This document shows, one piece after another, positions 13,525 to 19,399 of a DNA stretch of 20,124 nt. Positions within the stretch are counted from its first letter, which is position 1. The number at the start of each line of letters is the position of its first letter. The position numbers and the translations under genes are program-made. This DNA is from a virus. The DNA lies in the IMG/VR virus record IMGVR_UViG_3300028418_000038, positions 1 through 20,124 of that record; one strand, given 5' to 3'. The notes under the pieces are model-generated. The model worked only from the letters and a program-made list of their open reading frames with translations, was not told the DNA's origin and did no database searches.

Positions 13525-13869
13525 ATGGCAACAACTTATAAATGGTCAATTAACCAAATGAATGCGCATGTTCAAGCTGAAGGTAAAGACAATGTTATAT
13601 ACACAGTACATTGGATTTATACTGGATCAGAAGAATCTGCAGGAAAAACTTACACAGCAAATAACATAGGTAGTGAAGGTTTTACTTATGTAAAAGGTGA
13701 TCTTTTTGTACCTTATGAAAATACTGAGGCTTTTGAAAATGTAGTTATAGGATGGCTAGAAAATGCTTTAGATGTAGACGCTATGAAATCTGATATAGAT
13801 GCACAAATACAAAAACAAATTACACCAGTAAACGAAGATTTATATTTTACTTGGCAAAATCCTGTTTAA
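13525..13869 (+). CDS. Small beta-rich phage protein (114 aa)
   Basis: The 114-residue acidic product begins MATTYKWSINQMNAHVQAEG and alternates beta-like stretches (NVIYTVHWIYTGS, GFTYVKGDLFVPY) before a helix (ENVVIGWLENALDVDAM) and a tail reading INQ-like QKQITP. I recall such proteins, starting MATTY-W and carrying a VHW motif, next to phage tail and lysis genes; no biochemical function is known to me. It lies two bases after the previous gene and two before the amidase, so it belongs to the same late transcript. Confidence 0.6.
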   Translation: MATTYKWSINQMNAHVQAEGKDNVIYTVHWIYTGSEESAGKTYTANNIGSEGFTYVKGDLFVPYENTEAFENVVIGWLENALDVDAMKSDIDAQIQKQITPVNEDLYFTWQNPV

Positions 13870-13871
13870 AA

Positions 13872-14285
13872 ATGAGAAGTGTAAAAGAAATTATAATACA
13901 CTGCTCTGCTACTAGAGAAGGTCAAGAGATACCAGTTGAAACAATAAAAAAGTGGCATACTGAAGGTAGAGGCTGGACAGATATTGGCTATCATTTTTAT
14001 ATAGAACTAGATGGTACTATCAAAAAAGGTAGAGATATAGATAAAACAGGAGCTCATTGCAAAGGGCACAATCGTAATTCAATAGGAATTTGCTATTGCG
14101 GAGGCGTAGAAGCTGATGGAAAAACACCAAAAGATACAAGAACAGAGGTTCAAAAAGAAAGTCTGTTACATGTGCTTAAAACATTAAAAGCAATGTACCC
14201 AGACGCTATTATTTATTCACATAATGAGTTTGCTAATAAAGCATGCCCATCATTTGACGCGACGAAAGAATATGAAAATATCTGA
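13872..14285 (+). CDS. N-acetylmuramoyl-L-alanine amidase, endolysin (Amidase_2/PGRP fold, 137 aa)
   Basis: This enzyme cleaves the amide bond between N-acetylmuramic acid and L-alanine in peptidoglycan at lysis. All residues of the T7 lysozyme-type active site are visible: zinc ligands H10 (in IIIHCSA), H117 (YSHNEF) and C125, plus the catalytic Tyr40 (DIGYHFYI) and K123 (NKACPSFD). AHCKGHNRNSIGICYCGG (61-78) is also typical. The length of 137 residues matches a single-domain endolysin. There is no signal peptide, so release depends on a holin such as 17348. I chose the ATG at 13872, three bases past the previous stop, over an upstream TTG-type start. It overlaps the next gene by 14 bases. 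Confidence 0.93.
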   Translation: MRSVKEIIIHCSATREGQEIPVETIKKWHTEGRGWTDIGYHFYIELDGTIKKGRDIDKTGAHCKGHNRNSIGICYCGGVEADGKTPKDTRTEVQKESLLHVLKTLKAMYPDAIIYSHNEFANKACPSFDATKEYENI

Positions 14286-14667
14286 AAACACTGAGTTTAA
14301 AATTGATATAAAAACTGTAATCGGGATAATAATGCTAACAACAACCTTAGTTGGTATGTATTATACTTTACAAGACGATATAGAAGCAGCTAAAAGTCTA
14401 CCACCTATAGAAATAGGTAGACTAGAGTATGATCTAAAAGAAAAATGGAATCATGAAAATATTGAAGATATATTAGAGAGAGTTAACATGTTAGAACAAG
14501 TTGACGATGTTATATTTGAAGAAATAGATGTGTTATCTAGTTTAGTTAAAGACGGTACAGAAAGTGATGGTAAATTACAAGAGCTTCAAAAGAGATTAGA
14601 GGACTTACAGAGAAGAAAACCAACTGTAATAGTTAAAGAAGTTCAAACAAGTAAAAAACGTAGATAA
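14272..14667 (+). CDS. Membrane-anchored coiled-coil protein, possible spanin-like (131 aa)
   Basis: After a polar MKISENTEFKIDIK start, residues 15-32 form one membrane span (TVIGIIMLTTTLVGMYYT). The remainder is acidic and strongly helical with heptad-like Leu/Ile spacing (about 60-115), then a basic end (TSKKRR). One membrane span plus a periplasmic coiled coil next to an amidase is the layout of an inner-membrane spanin. No outer-membrane partner with a lipobox is seen nearby, so this is a suggestion. The ATG at 14272 gives a normal N-terminus; an in-frame ATG at 14224 would put a poorly hydrophobic extension before it. Confidence 0.6.
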   Translation: MKISENTEFKIDIKTVIGIIMLTTTLVGMYYTLQDDIEAAKSLPPIEIGRLEYDLKEKWNHENIEDILERVNMLEQVDDVIFEEIDVLSSLVKDGTESDGKLQELQKRLEDLQRRKPTVIVKEVQTSKKRR

Positions 14668-14825
14668 TGGGAAAAATTAGTCCAGCTTGTAAAGCTGCAG
14701 CAAAAAAGAAATTTAAAGTATGGCCAAGTGCTTATGCTTCTGGCTGGGGTGTGAGATGTACTAAAGCTGGTGGACCAGGTAACTATGGTGGCGGATCTAA
14801 AAAAAGAAACCGTGGGAAAAGTTAA
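14667..14825 (+). CDS. Small basic phage protein with WPSAYAS motif (52 aa)
   Basis: The ATG overlaps the preceding TAA by one base. The 52-residue product contains FKVWPSAYASGWGVRCTKAG (about residues 16-35) and ends in a Gly- and Lys-rich tail. The WPSAYAS block is one I know from many uncultured marine phage proteins, where it occurs alone or joined to other basic domains; its function is unknown. The last 41 bases overlap the start of the next gene in another frame, so the two may once have been, or may still be, made as one protein. Confidence 0.6.
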   Translation: MGKISPACKAAAKKKFKVWPSAYASGWGVRCTKAGGPGNYGGGSKKRNRGKS

Positions 14826-15468
14826 AGGAGGCGGAACTAGTAAAGTATGCCTACCTGCTTCTAAGGTAAGATCAATGAGTCAAGCTGAAAGAGATAAAGT
14901 TGTCAATGCTAAAAGATCTGCTGCTTCTAGAGGCAAATATAAGAGATCAAGTTCTTCTAATGTAAAAGGAGCTCGTAAAAAAGGAGCTACACTAAGAGAC
15001 TGGTTTGAAAAAGAAAACTGGATTAATGTGGCTACAGGTGGACCTTGCGGTGGTAGTTCTAAAAAAACAAAAAGAAAAGATGGTGCTTCTATGAAATCAA
15101 CTCCTTGCTGGGATGGTTTTATTAAAAAAGGCATGAAGAAAAAAGGTAATAGGATGGTTAACAACTGCGTAAAAGTAGGTGGTCCTAGTGCAGCTGATCC
15201 TAAAAGAACAATAGGCAAAGGCAAGAATTTCAACAAAGCTAATCCTACAGGTACAGGAGGCAAAGCTGGTGGTGGTATGACACAAAAAGGTGTTAATGAA
15301 TACAAACGTAATAACCCAGGTAGTAAATTAAAAACAGCTGTTACAAAAGATCCATCAAAGCTAAAGCCAGGTAGTAAAGATGCTAAGCGTAGAAAATCAT
15401 TTTGTGCTAGATCAAAGAGCTGGAAAGGCGAAAGAGGATTAGCAGCTAGAAGAAGGTGGAACTGTTAA
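14785..15468 (+). CDS. Basic Cys-containing phage protein resembling DUF6321, with GASMK motif (227 aa)
   Basis: Two conserved-looking parts are visible. Residues 21-85 (VCLPASKVRSMSQAERDKVV, then KKGATLRDWFEKENW) form a basic, probably zinc- or DNA-associated N-terminal part with Cys. Residues 160-227 (GGGMTQKGVNEYKR, NPGSKLKTAVT, RRKSFCARSKSWKGERG, ending RRRWNC) match a family I know from marine phages as DUF6321-like. GASMK lies at 100-104 between them. The highly basic charge suggests contact with DNA in the virion or during packaging; function is unknown. I prefer the ATG at 14785, since a GTG at 14770 or the later ATG near 14875 would add residues or cut off the conserved LPASKVRSMS block. 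Confidence 0.65.
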   Translation: MVADLKKETVGKVKGGGTSKVCLPASKVRSMSQAERDKVVNAKRSAASRGKYKRSSSSNVKGARKKGATLRDWFEKENWINVATGGPCGGSSKKTKRKDGASMKSTPCWDGFIKKGMKKKGNRMVNNCVKVGGPSAADPKRTIGKGKNFNKANPTGTGGKAGGGMTQKGVNEYKRNNPGSKLKTAVTKDPSKLKPGSKDAKRRKSFCARSKSWKGERGLAARRRWNC

Positions 15469-15478
15469 ATAAAATATT

Positions 15479-15631
15479 ATGAAATCAAGAGGTTTAGGCG
15501 ATAGCATAGAAAAGTTTACAAAGGCAACGGGTATAAAAAGAGTTGCAGATATGATACCAGGTGGTTGCGGTTGCGATGATCGTAAGCAATGGTTTAATAA
15601 AAATTTTCCATATAACATGAATAAAAAATAA
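15479..15631 (+). CDS. Small Cys-containing phage protein, GLGDSIEKFTKATGIK type (50 aa)
   Basis: The 50-residue product starts MKSRGLGDSIEKFTKATGIK and ends with CGCDDRKQWFNKNFPY. I recall this combination (GLGD-IEK-TKATGIK, then a CGCD-R motif and a terminal FPY) from many Bacteroidota and marine phages, always as a tiny stand-alone gene. The three close Cys residues could bind a metal. Nothing is known about its role. It lies ten bases after the previous gene and three before the next. Confidence 0.65.
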   Translation: MKSRGLGDSIEKFTKATGIKRVADMIPGGCGCDDRKQWFNKNFPYNMNKK

Positions 15632-15634
15632 GAT

Positions 15635-16225
15635 ATGCCAGATAAAATAAAAGACTATTATAAAAAAGCAAATAAAAGCTACGACAAAGCAAATGCCAAA
15701 AGACAAAAACTTATAGCCAAAAGAAAAGAAGGAAAAATAAGTGAGGAAAAGGCTGAAAAAAAAATATCTAAAGCTTTTGCTAAGCATGAAAAAAGGATGG
15801 GTGCTTCTGCTAAATTTCCAGAAATAAAAAAAGAAAACCAAGGTAAATTTACTGCTTGGGTAGAAAAGAATATGGGCGGTATGGACACTTGTAAAGCTGC
15901 TAGCAAGATAATGAGATCTCGTACTAAAAAGTATTCTCCATCTGTGGTTAAAATGGCTAACTATGCTAATAACTTTGGTTGTAAAACTAAGAAAAATGAT
16001 GGAGCTTCAGTTCCATTAAAAGGAAAACAAAAGAATTTACCAGAAGCGTTACAAAAGAAAATACTAGCTTCTGACGGTGCTTCGCTTAGATCTAAAAGAG
16101 CAGATAAATTAGTTTCTCAAGGTAGACTTCACAAAAAGATGAGTCCAGAACAAAAAAAAGAAGCTATAAAAAATAAAAGCGCAAGATTTGAAGGACCAGG
16201 CGCTTCTATGAAAAAGAAAAAATAA
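15635..16225 (+). CDS. Very basic protein with four GAS motifs and a Cys-containing central domain (196 aa)
   Basis: The N-terminus (1-55) is a Lys- and Ala-rich helix. GAS follows at 56-58. A folded central part (70-117: GKFTAWVEKNMGGMDTC, KMANYANNFGC) resembles a small domain I have seen in marine phage proteins. Further GAS copies occur at 123-125 and 148-150, and GASMK at 189-193 ends the protein as GASMKKKK. The motifs flank the one ordered domain like borders, which fits processing sites or attachment tags better than random composition. No function is known. Confidence 0.6.
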   Translation: MPDKIKDYYKKANKSYDKANAKRQKLIAKRKEGKISEEKAEKKISKAFAKHEKRMGASAKFPEIKKENQGKFTAWVEKNMGGMDTCKAASKIMRSRTKKYSPSVVKMANYANNFGCKTKKNDGASVPLKGKQKNLPEALQKKILASDGASLRSKRADKLVSQGRLHKKMSPEQKKEAIKNKSARFEGPGASMKKKK

Positions 16226-16226
16226 T

Positions 16227-16442
16227 ATGAGAAATAGAGGTAATAAAGGTAAATGTGGAAAAGCTTGGAAAGCTTGGGAAGCAGGCTATGCTAAGAAACC
16301 AGGTGGTAAAGAAGAAGCAGCTAGAGAAAGAAGAGAGTTTTATTGTGACAATGGCACTATAAAATTAAGACCTTCTACAGATGCTGACGTTCCTTTAACT
16401 GACAAGCAAATAAAAGAAGATAAAAAGAATAAAAACAAATAA
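16227..16442 (+). CDS. Hypothetical small basic protein (71 aa)
   Basis: The 71-residue product is rich in Lys and Gly and has a Trp-containing helix (CGKAWKAWEAGYAKKPGGK, 10-28) and two Cys residues (10 and 40). The C-terminal part is Lys-rich (KEDKKNKNK). No family is recognised. It lacks the GAS motif but sits between two genes that have it, one base after the first, and its stop overlaps the next start by one base (TAATG). Confidence 0.5.
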   Translation: MRNRGNKGKCGKAWKAWEAGYAKKPGGKEEAARERREFYCDNGTIKLRPSTDADVPLTDKQIKEDKKNKNK

Positions 16443-17347
16443 TGGGTTTTAAACTAAAAGGATCACCATACGATGAGTCTAACATGAACATAGCTGTTTA
16501 TAAAAAAGATTTAACAGACGGATCTATAGGTAAATCAAACCATACTGGTATAATAGTGCAAAGTGGTATTAGTCCAGAAGAAGAGCAAAATGTAATAGCT
16601 CATGAGAAAGTTCATCAAAAGCAACAAGCTAATGGTGACTTAGATTATGACCAACAAAACTTTTACTGGAAAGGTAAAACTTATCCTAGAGAAAATCTAA
16701 ACGAACATAATGAAAATTTACCTTGGGAGAAAGAAGCTTACAAGGCTAGTGAAAAATCAAGGAAAAAACAAACAGAAATGGGATCAACAAAATTCAAATT
16801 AAAAGGATATAGAGGCAATAATAAACCTTTTAAACATATGACCGAAAGAGGTTTGATAGGCGCATCTGTTGATGGCGCATCAGCCCCTGGAGAGGGTGAC
16901 AAAGAAAAAGTAACTAAAACTACTAAAACAGATGTCAATCCTGAAACAGGTATGAAGCGTTTTACTACTACAACTACTAAACAAAGTGGTTCACCTGGTT
17001 CAAAAGGCACCGTTAGCTATGAGGATGCTTATAAAAAAGCAGACAAAAGCAAATATCCTACATTAGAAGGATTTACTAAAGCTGCTAAATCATATAAAAA
17101 GAAAGATGTTAAAGTTGAAGAACAAATACCAACTAGAAAGGCTAAAATAACTACATCTTCAGAGCCAAAGCTTAGGACTGAGATAACACCTGTTAAGAAA
17201 AAAACAGAAGTAGTTGAAAAAAAGAAAAAAGAGAAAAACACAACATACAAGCCTAAGAAAAGAAAAACCACAAAATATAAGCAAAAAAATAGAAAGCCTC
17301 AATTTTCTACAAAGTTTTCAACTTCATGTACTAAAAATTCTTGTTAA
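16442..17347 (+). CDS. Zinc metallopeptidase-like domain fused to a basic tail, with GAS motifs (301 aa)
   Basis: Residues 1-9 are MGFKLKGSP, a start I recall from other marine phage proteins. VIAHEKVHQKQQ at 51-62 contains HEKVH (54-58), the HExxH zinc motif. LPWEKEAY at 93-100 would supply a third acidic ligand, an arrangement seen in gluzincin-like peptidases. After this domain come GAS at 140-142 and 145-147, then a long Lys- and Thr-rich, probably disordered tail (150-301) ending in a Ser/Cys-containing SCTKNSC. If active, it could process virion proteins or digest a host protein or cell-wall peptide. Peptidase activity is inferred from the motif. Confidence 0.65.
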   Translation: MGFKLKGSPYDESNMNIAVYKKDLTDGSIGKSNHTGIIVQSGISPEEEQNVIAHEKVHQKQQANGDLDYDQQNFYWKGKTYPRENLNEHNENLPWEKEAYKASEKSRKKQTEMGSTKFKLKGYRGNNKPFKHMTERGLIGASVDGASAPGEGDKEKVTKTTKTDVNPETGMKRFTTTTTKQSGSPGSKGTVSYEDAYKKADKSKYPTLEGFTKAAKSYKKKDVKVEEQIPTRKAKITTSSEPKLRTEITPVKKKTEVVEKKKKEKNTTYKPKKRKTTKYKQKNRKPQFSTKFSTSCTKNSC

Positions 17348-17794
17348 ATGAAAAAATCATTTAATGAAACTAAAATAGGTGCCTTTCTATCAAGCAAGGC
17401 GCCTAAGGTATTACAAGCTCTTGGAGATGTACTACCTAATCAAGGAACACTTGGCGTGGTAAAAAATCTTATATCAAGTGATAATAAGATTAAGGCAATA
17501 GATAAAGAGCAGGCTATGAAGCTTATAGAGCAAGATATAGCTGAAATGAAAGAAGTATCTAGTAGGTGGAGAGCAGACATGAAAAGCGATTCATGGTTAT
17601 CTAAAAACACTAGACCTTTAGCTTTGGTATTCCTAACAGCGTCAGCTGTATTTATGATGGCTGTAGATTCTTTTCATTTACAATTCGATGTTGACGAAGC
17701 GTGGATAAACTTATTAAAAACATTACTGGTAACAGTTTATGTAGCATACTTCGGAAGTCGTGGTGCTGAAAAAATAACAAAAATAAATAAATAA
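17348..17794 (+). CDS. Holin, GTA_holin_3TM-like (148 aa)
   Basis: The 148-residue protein has an N-terminal amphipathic part and a helical segment with alternating charge (52-80), then SWLSKNTRPL leading into a first membrane span (about 89-108, LALVFLTASAVFMMAVD), a short loop, and a second span (117-136) followed by FGSRGAEKI. The W-x-x-x-x-RP entry to the first span and the closing R-x-x-E-K are typical of the holin family known as GTA_holin_3TM. The protein would form holes in the inner membrane and let the amidase at 13872 reach the wall. It follows the preceding gene with no spacer and is two bases from the next. Confidence 0.8.
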   Translation: MKKSFNETKIGAFLSSKAPKVLQALGDVLPNQGTLGVVKNLISSDNKIKAIDKEQAMKLIEQDIAEMKEVSSRWRADMKSDSWLSKNTRPLALVFLTASAVFMMAVDSFHLQFDVDEAWINLLKTLLVTVYVAYFGSRGAEKITKINK

Positions 17795-17796
17795 AA

Positions 17797-18102
17797 ATGG
17801 CAGAATACAATTCATGGGAACCAACATTAGATGGTTTAGAAGGAAATATGATGGCTCAACCAAGAGTTTTTGGTCATGATGCTAAAGGTTTAACGGCTGG
17901 AACAGGAGCAATAGCTAATACAGGAAAAAGAGGAGCAGTTATATATAACGGCAAAAACGAAGCACAAGATATTACAATAGTAACTGAAGCTGGAACTCAA
18001 GTTGTATTTAAAAATGTACAACCAGGTACAGTTGTAGGTGATAAAACGCCTATGTTAGCTACTAAGTTAATCGTAGGGGTTGACTGTGTAGCAATATATT
18101 AA
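17797..18102 (+). CDS. Small Gly/Val-rich protein, possible virion decoration (101 aa)
   Basis: The first 45 residues are irregular (Gly-, Asn- and Met-rich). The rest (about 46-101) alternates short beta strands (GAVIYNGKN, DITIVTEAGTQVVFKNVQPG, KLIVGVDCVAIY) and looks like a small beta sandwich. Small proteins of this pattern occur in phage structural operons as decoration or stabilisation proteins; no homologue is recognised with certainty. It has a 30-base A-rich gap after it, and is the last gene before the terminase-proximal group. Confidence 0.55.
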   Translation: MAEYNSWEPTLDGLEGNMMAQPRVFGHDAKGLTAGTGAIANTGKRGAVIYNGKNEAQDITIVTEAGTQVVFKNVQPGTVVGDKTPMLATKLIVGVDCVAIY

Positions 18103-18132
18103 AACAAAAAACAAACAATCAAATCAAATAAA

Positions 18133-18384
18133 ATGAGTAAAATAAAAAAAGAACAATTAGAAACAATTGTAAAATACCAAGATGAAGCTAATAGAATATC
18201 TCACGAAATAGGAGCATATGAGTTTCAAAAATATAAAATGCTTTCTAGTTTAGACAAAGTAAATAACGATATAATAGAATATAAAAAAGTTCTTGAAGCT
18301 GAATATGGTTCAGTTAATATCAATTTAGAAGATGGTAGTTACGTTGAGATAGACAAAAAAGATGTCGAAGATAAGGAAGATTAG
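18133..18384 (+). CDS. Small coiled-coil phage protein (83 aa)
   Basis: The 83-residue product is a single long helix with heptad spacing (about 6-55), then a short beta end (GSVNINLEDGSYVEID) and an acidic tail. I recall this combination, helix followed by EYG-VNINLEDGSY, from several phages of Bacteroidota near the terminase genes, without an assigned role. Its leader (CAAATCAAATAAAATG) resembles that of groEL, so it may begin a new translation block. It overlaps the next gene by 23 bases. Confidence 0.6.
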   Translation: MSKIKKEQLETIVKYQDEANRISHEIGAYEFQKYKMLSSLDKVNNDIIEYKKVLEAEYGSVNINLEDGSYVEIDKKDVEDKED

Positions 18385-18586
18385 TATAGGTTCTGATTAT
18401 AAAAATGATGCTATGCATTATTCTACTGGTCAAGAGGTTTATGGAGGTCACGTTATTAGTGATATAATATTTGAAAACAAAGATAGTTCTTATAATATTT
18501 TTATAATTAAAAATGAAGAAGTATTACCTTGGAAAAAATTTAACTCCAATATGGCCGTATCAGTAGAGTATGATCTTAAGTACTAA
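18362..18586 (+). CDS. Conserved-looking hypothetical phage protein (74 aa)
   Basis: The 74-residue product starts MSKIRKISIGSDYKNDAMHY, followed by alternating beta segments (GGHVISDIIF, YNIFIIKNEEVLPWKKF). IGSDYK-AMHY is a block I recall from small phage proteins in terminase-proximal clusters; function is unknown. It starts inside the preceding gene and its stop overlaps the next ATG by one base (TAATG), so translation is coupled on both sides. Confidence 0.6.
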   Translation: MSKIRKISIGSDYKNDAMHYSTGQEVYGGHVISDIIFENKDSSYNIFIIKNEEVLPWKKFNSNMAVSVEYDLKY

Positions 18587-19179
18587 TGAATAGTATATAC
18601 CATTTTATCATTAAACCACTAGATAAAACATATGAAAACGTTAAGTTGGTTGATGGTAAAGAATTAGTAATTAATTCAAATATAGAAAATCATATTTTTG
18701 TAAGTAAAAAAGCAGTTGTAGTTTCGACTCCAGCTGCTTATAAAACAAAAATAAAACCTGGTGATGAAGTATATATTCATCATAATATCTTACGTAGATA
18801 TTACAATATGAAAGGTGTAGAAAAAAATAGTAGTACATACTTTAGAGACAACTTATATTTCTGTTCTCCAGAACAAATATATATGTATAATTTAAAACCT
18901 CACTTAAGCTATTGTTTTATTAAGCCTTTAAAAAATAAAAATATTTTAGAGAATAGAAAAGAGCAGCCTAATGTTGGTATAGTGAAATATACTAATAAGT
19001 CCTTAGAAGCTGCAGGAGTAACACCTGGGACACTTATTACGTTTACACCAAACTCTGAATTTGAGTTTATTATAAATGGTGAACGACTTTATTGTATGAA
19101 ATCAAATGATATAGCTTTAACTCATGAATATCAAGGAGACGAAAAAGAAAATAATCCAAGCTGGGCAAAAAGCAGTTGA
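18586..19179 (+). CDS. Putative double GroES-like (Cpn10-fold) protein (197 aa)
   Basis: The protein appears to be two GroES-like units in tandem. Unit 1 (about 5-101) has FIIKPL at 7-12, IKPGDEVYIHHNILRRYY at 56-73 and a final strand YFCSPEQIYMY. Unit 2 (about 108-180) has CFIKPLKNK at 110-118, VGIVKY at 130-135, VTPGTLITF at 145-153 and SEFEFIINGERLYCM. In unit 2 these line up with FIVIEPIK, KKGDEIYYD and SGFNIEINKEEYKVI of the phage GroES at 10897. A co-chaperonin-like subunit working with the phage or host GroEL is possible, but the fold may also have been adopted for a virion or DNA role. Its last 56 bases overlap the next gene. Confidence 0.5.
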   Translation: MNSIYHFIIKPLDKTYENVKLVDGKELVINSNIENHIFVSKKAVVVSTPAAYKTKIKPGDEVYIHHNILRRYYNMKGVEKNSSTYFRDNLYFCSPEQIYMYNLKPHLSYCFIKPLKNKNILENRKEQPNVGIVKYTNKSLEAAGVTPGTLITFTPNSEFEFIINGERLYCMKSNDIALTHEYQGDEKENNPSWAKSS

Positions 19180-19399
19180 GGAACTTATTAAAGTAGCAAA
19201 AGAAAAGATTGTTGACTCAGACGACGACGTAAGCGCTGACAGATTAAAAAATGCTGCTGCAACAAAGAAGTTAGCTATATTTGATGCTTTTGAAATATTA
19301 ACCAGAATACAAGTAGAAGAAGATATTTTAAATGAAAAGCCTAAAGAAGTTAAAGAACAAAAAACTTTTAAAGGTTTTGCAGAAGGGAGAAGCAAATGA
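19124..19399 (+). CDS. terS: Probable terminase small subunit (91 aa)
   Basis: This 91-residue, helical, charged protein (KIIQAGQKAVEELIKVAKEK, then DRLKNAAATKKLAIFDAFEI) lies directly upstream of the terminase large subunit and overlaps it by four bases (ATGA), the classic position of the subunit that recognises viral DNA for packaging. It is shorter than most, and a DNA-binding helix-turn-helix is not obvious. I recall similar short proteins before terL in flavobacterial phages. It overlaps the preceding gene by 56 bases in another frame. Confidence 0.6.
   Translation: MNIKETKKKIIQAGQKAVEELIKVAKEKIVDSDDDVSADRLKNAAATKKLAIFDAFEILTRIQVEEDILNEKPKEVKEQKTFKGFAEGRSK

Noticed and set aside
14785-14825. 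Programmed -1 frameshift between the two overlapping basic genes
   Set aside because: The second gene lies in the +1 frame relative to the first, so the A-rich heptamer is not positioned for a -1 slip. Independent initiation at the ATG at 14785 is simpler.
14880-15305. Minus-strand frame of 141 codons
   Set aside because: It is the complement of the Lys- and Gly-rich gene at 14785, which leaves long stop-free antisense frames rich in Leu, Phe and Pro. The same holds for the antisense frames at 11595, 15494, 15679, 16738 and 17029.
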